Shown here: piece by piece, positions 10,378 through 19,979 of the stretch
Layout of the letters: every line of letters begins with the position of its first letter
How positions within the stretch are numbered: the first letter of the stretch is position 1
From: Neoarius graeffei
Taxonomy: Eukaryota; Chordata; Actinopteri; Siluriformes; Ariidae
DNA: 64,000 nucleotides
Reading direction: 5' to 3'
Assembly (NCBI RefSeq): GCF_027579695.1
Contig: NC_083596.1
Coordinates: forward strand, 11,282,298-11,346,297
Notes under the pieces: model-generated
What the model was told of the DNA's origin: nothing
What the model saw: only the letters and a program-made list of their open reading frames with translations
Database searches by the model: none
Program-made: the position numbers and the translations under genes

Positions 10378-11266
10378 AAGACGACGTTCAGGGCGGCACG
10401 ATGGTGTAGTGGTTAGCGCTGTCGCCTCACAGCAAGAAGGTCCTGGGTTCGAGCCCCGGGGCCGGCGAGGGCCTTTCTGTGTGGAGTTTGCATGTTCTCC
10501 CCGTGTCCGCGTGGGTTTCCTCCGGGTGCTCCGGTTTCCCCCACAGTCCAAAGACATGCAGGTTAGGTTAACTGGTGACTCTAAATTGACCGTAGGTGTG
10601 AGTGTGAGTGTGAATGGTTGTCTGTGTCTATGTGTCAGCCCTGTGATGACCTGGCGACTTGTCCAGGGTGTACCCCGCCTTTCGCCCGTAGTCAGCTGGG
10701 ATAGGCTCCAGCTTGCCTGCGACCCTGTAGAAGGATAAAGCGGCTAGAGATAATGAGATGAGAAGACTACGTTCAGACTGCACCCTGAAACGACCCATAT
10801 CCGATTTTTTTGCCCATATGCGACCTGTATCCGATTTGTTATTGACAATCTGAACGACACAGATCCGATTTTTTTCACATGCGACCCAGGCCGCTTGGAT
10901 ATGTGGTCCTAATTCCGATGCATATCCGTTATTTTCACATGCGACTACAGTCTGACCGGACAGGTCGCATTCATGCGACCTACACGTCATCAACAAGAGA
11001 CAAACGTCACTATTCTGCGTTGGCTAATCCCGCCTCTTTGGTGGAAACTTGAAGAGTGCGCTTTTTTTTTTTTTGTTTACATATTACGTAGATGTGCTTA
11101 TTACGTGTCAATTTGCGCATGCGGGACACTTTTGGGTCATTTTCCGTTCGTATTGGAGATCGCATACAAGTCTCATATAATTGGTAATGCGAACGGCCTA
11201 ACAAAAAAATCGGATTTCACAACAAATCGGATATGGGTCGTTTCAGGTTGCAGTCTGAACGTAGTG
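10378..11266. mobile_element. MITE with ACGTTCAGACTGCA termini, split by a SINE
   Basis: The left terminus reads TACGTTCAGACTGCACCCTG and the right end is its inverse (CAGTCTGAACGTAGT). Subterminal CATATCCGATTTG-like blocks occur in both orientations. A type-A SINE has inserted inside the left terminus, so its first bases are at 10,378-10,391 and the rest resumes at 10,763. There is no coding capacity and the superfamily is not determined. Confidence 0.6.
10392..10762 (+). mobile_element. tRNA-derived SINE, tail type A
   Basis: Head (GGCGGCACGATGGTGTAGTGG, box B-like GGTTCGAGCCCC), shared core, then the A tail (GACCTGGCGACTTGTCCAGG, TCAGCTGGGATAGGCTCCAG) ending in GATAATGAGATGAG. It is flanked by a 14-bp duplication with one mismatch (10,378-10,391 and 10,763-10,776), as expected of LINE-mediated insertion. 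Confidence 0.9.
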
Positions 11267-11495
11267 TAACTAATAGTTAGTTTCTTCCCAGGATGCAGTA
11301 TTTCCCTGGCACTATATCGGCTTTATGGATGATTTGGATATAAGTAAAAATGGACTGAAGTAGCGAAGCTTCTTTTTCAGTAATGCAACACGTGTCATTT
11401 AATGTTTTATTTTTTTTTTTAACTTGCTGTTTTTGAAGAACTATTAAATGATGCTGGAAAAAGATACTGTCCATCATTTCGTTGTTATTAGAAAT

Positions 11496-12694
11496 CAGAG
11501 GTGGACAGTAACGAAGTACATTTACTTGAGTACTGTACTTAAGTCCACTTTTTGAGTATCTGTACTTTACTTGAGTATTTTTTTTTTTAAACTTATGACT
11601 TTAACTTCACTACATTTGAAAGGCAAATATCGTACTTTTCACTCCACTACATTTCTGTCAAGGTCCTCGTTACTCGTTACTATGAAGCAGTTTTGAAAGT
11701 GGATGTTTTTTTCTTTTTCTTTTCTAAAATGTGATGGTTTTTTCGCAGGTGACACTGAGACAGCCGATCAGTAATCACTAGAGTCACGTCTCGTCCATAG
11801 ACTGTATAAAATCAAGTTCAATGATTTCTCAGCAGCGTTATTTGAACACGATCAGTTGATGGCAGAATGAAAGAAGGCGGTTCTTCTGGAGAACGCACGC
11901 ACTCATGGCTTTACCTAGAACCCATGTTTCAGTTTCCTGAAAGGATTAAAGATTCGTTTCGTTTTAAATGTTTGCCGAATACGAACCACATCACGGCCTA
12001 CAAAAACTCGCCGTCCAACTTGCGGAAGCATATTGAAGTATATAAACGTTTTATTCCAAGAGAAAGCTTGCAACGAAGTTGTCTGTGCTTTTAGAGCTAG
12101 CGATAACGTTGGAAACGTAGCTATGCAGTCTGGTTAGTCAAATGACTTTCTGTGGATTTTCCCGCCAAGTTGCTGTAGCCTTGTCCACGGCTAACGTTTA
12201 CGCATAGCTAGTTCACTTGGACGCTGTTAGTAGTCAGCATGTAAAAATGGAGTTACTCTAACATGAATAACGTTAACTTATCAGAAATATGTTTTAGCAT
12301 AATCTTGCCAAATAAACAGAATGTAGAAATCTTTCTTTTCTAGTAGCGTTAGCTACCCAATATGATTTCGAGTTTGAAAAGAGTTTGCTAGCATGTCAGG
12401 TGGAGTTTCACTGACTAGCTAGCTTAACATTAAACCACCATGATGGCACAGCATGCGTTCATTTTGTGAATTCACACTTCTGTCTTTGGTAACGGCGTTA
12501 GGTTTTGTAAGCGTTGTGGCAATAATACAACAACGCGTTGACAGAAAATGAATTTTTAATACTTAAGTATTTTTAAAAGCAAGTACTTCAGTACTTAAGT
12601 AAAAATTTGACTGGACAACTTTCATTTGTATCGGAGTAACATTTGACCTGTACTTTGACTTAAGTAATGAAATTGTGTACTTTGTCCACCTCTG
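11496..12694 (+). mobile_element. hAT element, CAGAGGTGGACA termini, 8-bp TSD
   Basis: The termini are CAGAGGTGGACAGTAAC and its inverse TTGTCCACCTCTG. The 8-bp duplication TTAGAAAT is exact (11,488-11,495 and 12,695-12,702). Subterminal regions are dense in TACTTAAGT/ACTTGAGTA motifs. The 1,199-bp copy keeps a BED-finger fragment but no catalytic core. A 5'-truncated relative lies at 57,169-57,797 in the opposite orientation. This element ends about 60 bp before the FBXW5 start codon. Confidence 0.9.
11867..12094 (+). pseudogene. hAT BED zinc-finger fragment
   Basis: A 75-codon frame contains SFRFKCLPNTNHITAYKNSP followed by SNLRKHIEVY. This resembles a BED finger: aromatic start, cysteine region, then the SNLRKHIE helix typical of hAT transposases. 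One zinc-ligand cysteine seems replaced. The frame ends after the finger, so no transposase is made. Confidence 0.65.
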
Positions 12695-12702
12695 TTAGAA
12701 AT

Positions 12703-12757
12703 AGGTACAACTAAATTTTTCTTTTCAATTAATTCTAACGGATCATAGGATGTCAGG
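12703..12757 (+). promoter_or_regulatory. FBXW5 sequence directly upstream of the start codon
   Basis: An in-frame TAG at 12,746-12,748 precedes the ATG at 12,758, so the protein start is well bounded if this stretch is transcribed unspliced. A pyrimidine-rich stretch followed by CATAG at about 12,744-12,748 could be a 3' splice site joining a 5' UTR exon farther upstream. An out-of-frame ATG lies at 12,750. No promoter is identifiable. Confidence 0.35.
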
Positions 12758-12944
12758 ATGGCAAGTGTCCCTGACCTGCCGGACAGCCTGGTGCTGGAGA
12801 TCTTCCTGCGTCTCCCCCATGCGGCGGTGCTGAAGGCCGGCCTGACGTGTCACCAGTGGTTCGCCGTGTCCAGAGACGAGTTCCTGTGGAGGGAGCTGTT
12901 CTATAGCTACTACCGTATCCCGCGTCAGGTACCTCGCCACCCAG
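12758..12944 (+). CDS. fbxw5: FBXW5 coding exon 1 (F-box)
   Basis: It encodes residues 1-62 plus one base of the next codon: [16 protein letters not shown] and [19 protein letters not shown], the helical F-box that contacts SKP1. The exon ends CCACCCAG before GTACTG (phase 1), and the split alanine codon is completed by exon 2. Confidence 0.94.
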
Positions 12945-15900
12945 GTACTGCAGTCAGGCAGAATGCAAACAATGGGCATTCAAACAAATTGTCTCCTTCG
13001 TTTGGGTTGTATACATTTTATGTGCGGTATAGACCCTTTTCGGTCACGTGACCTTCGTAAACACGACCGCTATTTTGGACATGTAGTGGACTTCGGCTCG
13101 AATCAGTTTGAATGCGAGGAAGGCGACAAACGAAAAACATAAAAGAAAAAGGAGCGAGATACAGAAAACACCTTCACTATCCAGCGACGTAGGGCATTTA
13201 CAGGGCGAGCAGAGGGAGAGGTATCTGCAAAAATTGAGGTTAGCAGGCTTAGAGAGTGACGTTTACCTGCTTCCACCAGGATTGTTCACTGACGTACGGA
13301 AGTACACGAAGCCCTCGTCTTTACCTGACTTCGGCCCACATGATCTGTATACCTATGTCGTTAAAAACCCATCGCCATACACATACACGCCAACGTCCGA
13401 GGTTCCGGAGCGCGCTCCGGCTTGCTCCAGGAGTGCTCCGGCCGAGGTTCCGGAGCGCGCTCCGGCTTTACTGGATTTACTAGTTTACTGTAATTATGAT
13501 CCGGCAGCTATTTACACCGGATCCAGTGTAAATAGCTGCTGGAGCCAACGTCCGAGAATTAAGCAGCGCGCTCCGGCTTGCTCCCGGAGTGCTCCGGCCG
13601 AGGTTCCGGAGCTCGCTCCGGCTTGCTCGCCCTCAAATTAAGCAGCTCGGTCTGGCTTGCTCGCCCTCAAATTAAGCAGCGCGCTCCGGCTTGCTCCGGA
13701 GCAAGCCGCTTAATTTGAGGGCGAGCAAGCCGGAGCGAGCTCCAGAACCTCGGCCGGAGCACTCCGGGAGCAAGCCGGAGTGCGCTGCTTAATTCTCGGA
13801 CGTTGGCTCCGGCAGCTATTTACACTGGATCTGGTGTAAATAGCTGCCGGATCATAATTACAGTAAACTAGTAAATACAGTAAAGGAAAAACTTGAGACT
13901 GAAAGGTTTTAACAGTCATCCAAATGACTGAACGTAAACATTGCTACAGTAACATACCAGCTATGATGTTGTTGACATTAGCTAGTCAACAATAGCTACT
14001 ACAGAAGAACAAAGAGGTTACAATGGGTTATTTTAGCCTATTTGGTTACACACTCGCCGCCACAGAATGTTAACAGCAGTGTAATGCCTTTTCTGGCTAA
14101 TTTTATTCGTCTTACCTCCAACAAAGTGGTCACTACACAAGCGCTGGTATGCCGAGGGCTGCCAATCTGTCAATGGCTGCTATCCATCTTCTCTGTCGGG
14201 ATCCGATAAAATGATAACCCTTGCCTTGTTTGTTGATGGTTACTACATCCAGGTGCACAACAGTATAGTGGCATGATGGAAGTCTTGCTGAAAATAAACA
14301 CTTTCTTTGCTGCCGTTCCTCAGTGTTGGCTGTGGTAAACTACTGGTAGTACACATCCAAAATGGCGGCCGCGTTTGTCGTGACGTCACGTGAAAAGGGT
14401 CCATACAAGACAATAAAGATGTAATGTACACATTTGGGAACATAATGTACATATATGGATATATTTTAAGATCATATTTGCTGAGAAATTCGGTGCACAA
14501 GCTTAAACTGTTATTAAAAAGTAATACTCCTTCCCTAACTGAATCCTTATCTACTGTACCGTATGTCTGATTATCATCCAAAAGAACTCCGACATGTTTG
14601 AGGTGGGTTCATGAATTCCTTTAATAAATGTATAAAATATGGAACTGTATAATGGCAGATTCTACCATAACAGAGGCCAGTTAAGTCCTATCTCCTTAAA
14701 TTGCTGAATTGATCATTTTGATCATTCTGTTAAGTTTTTCTAGTAGCATTTGGGGTCTTGGACATTCACAGTAAATTTTAGGACAGTAGTCCTGGTAACT
14801 AATTAATAAAAGCCTGACATGACAGACATGCTAAATGACAATAGAAACACATCGGTTTCTATCATCAAAATCTGACAGACAAACTAACGTCTACCATCAT
14901 ATTCTGACAGACACTCTAGATGACAATAGCAACAAAACTGTTTCTTACATTATTAACCTGACAAATTTAGTAATAATATTAAATACCTCATCACTACAAC
15001 CAAATAATAAAATAAAATATTGAAATAAAGATAAAATTTATTTTCAAAATTGAAATATCAACAATAATTGTCAGAACAGTGACGATAGACACGACTGTGT
15101 CACTTTCGCGGGGAAATAACACATTGAAATGGCCTGTCGGCTGAAAGGGTCGCATCGCAAGTGGCTCTGATTTATCTCGGCTTACGATAGTTTTCCTCCA
15201 GAAAACTTTAAATATGAATGCACAAATATATTCTCAATGTTTCTATCGTCAAAAATTTCTATCGTCAGGATAGCTGACTGAAAATCTTACCTTGATTTAT
15301 TTGATGAAATCTAGCTGTCAGAACTCCAAGTCTTGCCCGGAAGTAAATGTCTGCCGTCACAAAAATCATGCGCAGTAGAATTTCCTCTTTGCGTCAGTCA
15401 ACATGTGCGTGGTGAGGGCTTGAATTTTGCTATCGTCAGGTGCATTTGACTGACAGACTGACGATAGCATTTTTTAAAAAGAACTGTGGGCTTCTCTCGT
15501 GAACGAAATAGTTTTTTCGCTGTTGATCTATTTCAACTCTATCTGTTGACACCCAAAAATGATAAAGCCTGCTTCCACATGATAACTACCAAAGATCCAT
15601 AATGGCTGAGTCTATCGTCAGGTCATCTGACAGAAATTCACTGACGACAGCAACAGGGATAACGAAAGTGATTTTTAAAATGGGAGTTATGTCTGTCAGA
15701 TATGTCAAAGAAATAGAACTTTATTCTTTAAAAATCTTTTATTGATATACTCAGTGTATTTTTAAATGACGTGCTGTTTTAGAAGACCAAATACCGTATT
15801 TTCAATCTTGAAAATATTACCTCACTGAAAAAAGGACAAAGAAAAATTTCTTATTTTGTGGGCAAGTGGTTAATGGATCCAGTTATGGTAGGATCTGCCT

Positions 15901-18900
15901 AATAACAACCGTAATGGTCTTGGGATGAAATAGATATGAGGTACAGTCTTATCAAAACTGTGTATATGATCTTTCTAACATACAACACTCGAGCTATACA
16001 ATAAAAACTTCAGGTACTTAGGCTACATCCACACGACAATGGCAACGAGATGTTGTTTAAAAAAATATCGCGTCCACATGGGCAACGATCAGTAAAATAT
16101 CAGGTCCATATGGCAACGCAACGCTTGCTGAAAACAATGCAATACACATGCCACACCTCTAGGGGCGCTGTAAGACGGTCCCTTCAGAGACACCAGAACA
16201 ATAGAAGAAGTAAGGACGCATGCGCATAAACTATTATGCGCGAGACTTCATATTAGCCACAAAGTCAGAAAAATCTGTTCGTAAAATTACATTATAATGA
16301 CCAAATACAATGAAAAGTATTTTTCCAGTCTCACCTGTGAAAGGTAATCCCATGTGATCTCGTTTGGACGGTAAACCTGTTGGTACAGTTAAACGCAGCA
16401 CATGAATGAGGCATCTTTATTCTCCGCTTTGACCCATCCAATATGGCGGCGAGGATGACGTATGATTCTACGCGGAAGGCGGCGTCTTTAATGGTCCGGA
16501 ATAAATTGAATGCTACACGTTGATGGATTAATTTGTTCTTCTACACCCTTTTTGAGGAATGTATTGTAGGACTTAAACCAACATCTGAAGAGGTGAGATC
16601 GCTCCTTTTTTTCCCTATTTTTGCTGGCGGGGTTGACTCTGCCCTAAGGGCTATTCTCTCTCTCTCACTTTGCACCATTACACAATAAATATTCACAGTG
16701 AAAATATTTTGTAAGCGCGTTTCATGAACCAAGTTATAGGCTTTGTTGACAACTCGCATCGAGTTCGTTACACTTCTACCCGGCGTGAAGCACTCACAGT
16801 CATGTGGTTGTGACGTCATCGTAAACAAATCCATTCTACTCATCCAGACGACTTCGCAACGGCAACGTTGCCAGATCTTTCCACTCTGGAACCCGTTCTC
16901 AAAAGATTGTGTTTTGGGGCACCCAAAACGCCGGTGCCGTGTGGACGCCAGGCCGAAACGATAAACAATTGTATCGGATTCACCTGAATCCGTTGCCGTG
17001 TGGACAGGGCCTTAGACAGAAGGTGTTTTGTTTTTTATTTTAATTTACATAAAGGTTTATTACTGGAAATGATGTGCTTTTATTATTAGCTCACCAGCCG
17101 CTGGGCGATGAGCTATTGCCATCACGCTCCGTCTGTCCACAATTCAGAGAAGTCGCTTCTCCTCCCTGAGTTTTCAACGGATTTTGATTCTGATTGTTTT
17201 GTTTGGAAGATCTAATTGTTCTCATGAAGAACAACTTGGTTAATTATAAACAACTCTGGTTACTCGTTACGGCCATGCGAGCTACTGCGTCGCTGACGCT
17301 CTGGTATGTGAGTTTGGATCCTGTTTTATTGCTAACTGTTATATTTGGTGTGTACAGCGGCTCGCAGAAGTATCCCTGCAACGAAGCATGGTGGTGGTAG
17401 TATCATGTAAAAGTTAAAAGTAAAAGTCTTGCTTGCTATTCTGACTAACACACAGTCTTTATCCGGTCACTAAGCTTTCTCGTCGATGGTCTCCTCGAGA
17501 CAAAGTCTCGGTTGTAATAAGGGATTTAACAGTGTAAAACTTTTTTTTTTCCTTTAACCAGATCCTACCGAATACATTTCCAGAACTTGTTTTGATAGCT
17601 CTGTGGTCTTCATGATGCTGGTCTGTATATTTCTATTCAGGCACTTTAATTGTGCACGTCAAATAATTTTGACTAATTATCACTAATTATGTGACCTGCA
17701 ATGTCACCTTGTTGCACCAGAACTATATTAAGGGTATCGGAGCAATAAGGTGGCTGTAACATTATAAAACGTATTTGTGCTTGGCAGCGGCCGTGTCGTG
17801 GTACAGAGAGTTCAAGCGGCTCTACGACTGCATTCCCTGTGTGGAGGTACAGACTCTGAGGGAGCACCATGACCAGGTTCTGCACTTGGCCTTCTCTCAT
17901 AGCGGACATCGCTTCTCCTCCTGCTCCAAAGACTGCACTGTCAAGGTGAGATTCACCCTCTGCTACAGAAACATCACGTCCTGACAGAGAATTACAAATT
18001 AGTATCAATACGGAGGGGATTATTGGAAATCGTGCGCACTGATTGGTCGAGAAATGCGGACTATTTCTCCGTAATCACCTCGAAACAACTCGGCAAAATG
18101 GCGGCCAATCGCTTTGTCACCGTAAGTGAAGAAGAATTACGCATTATGAAAGAAAATGCTGTTCTTAAAAGCACTAAAGATGCTACGAAGTTTGATCTAA
18201 AACTACAACCCCGATTCCAAAAAAGTTGGGACAAAGTACAAATTGTAAATAAAAACGGAATGCAATGATGTGGAAGTTTCAAAATTCCATATTTTATTCA
18301 GAATAGAACATAGATGACATATCAAATGTTTAAACTGAGAAAATGTATCATTTAAAGAGAAAAATTAGGTGATTTTAAATTTCATGACAACAACACATCT
18401 CAAAAAAGTTGGGACAAGGCCATGTTTCCCACTGTGAGACATCCCCTTTTCTCTTTACAACAGTCTGTAAACGTCTGGGGACTGAGGAGACAAGTTGCTC
18501 AAGTGTAGGGATAGGAATGTTAACCCATTCTTGTCTAATGTAGGATTCTAGTTGCTCAACTGTCTTAGGTCTTTTTTGTCGTATCTTCCGTTTTATGATG
18601 CGCCAAATGTTTTCTATGGGTGAAAGATCTGGACTGCAGGCTGGCCAGTTCAGTACCCGGACCCTTCTTCTACGCAGCCATGATGCTGTAATTGATGCAG
18701 TATGTGGTTTGGCATTGTTATGTTGGAAAATGCAAGGTCTTCCCTGAAAGGGACGTCGTCTGGATGGGAGCATATGTTGCTCTAGAACCTGGATATACCT
18801 TTCAGCATTGATGGTGTCTTTCCAGATGTGTAAGCTGCCCATGCCACACGCACTAATGCAACCCCATACCATCAGAGATGCAGGCTTCTGAACTGAGCGC

Positions 18901-19939
18901 TGATAACAACTTGGGTCGTCCTTCTCCTCTTTAGTCCGAATGACACGGCGTCCCTGATTTCCATAAAGAACTTCAAATTTTGATTCGTCTGACCACAGAA
19001 CAGTTTTCCACTTTGCCACAGTCCATTTTAAATGAGCCTTGGCCCAGAGAAGACGTCTGCGCTTCTGGATCATGTTTAGATACGGCTTCTTCTTTGAACT
19101 ATAGAGTTTTAGCTGGCAGCGGCGGATGGCACGGTGAATTGTGTTCACAGATAATGTTCTCTGGAAATATTCCTGAGCCCATTTTGTGATTTCCACAGGG
19201 ATGTGATTTTTCCGTGAATTCGCGGAATTCCGCTTTTTTCACCTCAAAACTTGAAAAAAAATGTTTCCGATTTTTCCCTCAAATCCACATTCGTATCCTA
19301 TTCGTTCCGACTTTGTTTGAAAGATGGCAGCCTCGGATTTGTATCTTTACGCCTCGATCACGGAGGCTGCCATCTTTCAACTCTTTGTTTGAAGCGAGCG
19401 CATTCATTGGTTGTTACAGAGCGATGGGCCAATCATGTACCTCGTTTCATCTCATTGACGCAATTACGTCATTGAGATGAAACGAGGTACGTGATTGGCC
19501 CATCGCTCTGTAACAACCAATGAACGCGCTTGTTAGATAGCTGTACGTAAGCTCGCTTCAAACAGAGTTGAAAGATGGCAGCCTCCGTGATCGAGCGTAA
19601 AGATGCAAATCGAGTTAAAGAAATCGACAGAATAGTGAAAAACAAGTTCCGCTGGGAATGGTTGGAGAAAGAGGTTGCTACAGACGTTGGACATGAGACT
19701 GTGAGACATTTGTTCAGCGATTTCGTTCTTTGGGGAGAGGGCAGAGGTCTCTGGCTGTCAAGTTTGGGGATACTGGGACCTCCCCTGCCCGAGCTACGAG
19801 CGTCCAAAGTTGGGTTGGAGCCCGGGATAGAAACGAAACCTAAGCGGAGCGCCGCGGCTCGCCTCGGGGTGAATTACGTCCCAAGGTGCGGGGCTAGCGG
19901 GCCCTGCCGCGCTGGTTCTTTGGGGGGGGTGAGTGAGTG

Positions 19940-19979
<40 letters not shown>

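Larger units (their letters stand above)
13032..14402. mobile_element. DNA transposon with ACCCTTTTC/GAAAAGGGT ends in FBXW5 intron 1
   Basis: Inverted ends GACCCTTTTCGGTCACGTGAC and GTCACGTGAAAAGGGTC delimit about 1.37 kb. The interior starts with an ORF (13,108) and contains a long GC-rich inverted repeat (about 13,395-13,880). I did not find a convincing target duplication, so the superfamily is open. Confidence 0.6.

Noticed and set aside
10392-10480. tRNA-like sequences with A and B box motifs at the start of many repeats
   Set aside because: They are SINE heads: each is followed by the same 300-bp body and flanked by target duplications, and the cloverleaf arms do not pair as in a tRNA gene.
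10409-10738. Repeated open frames of about 110 codons with similar proteins (near 10,409, 25,740, 40,518, 43,075, 44,170 and 45,954)
   Set aside because: They are translations of the type-A SINE in different copies. The frame is open by composition and is not conserved as protein.
12743-12979. Minus-strand frame over FBXW5 exon 1
   Set aside because: Antisense shadow of a well-supported coding exon.
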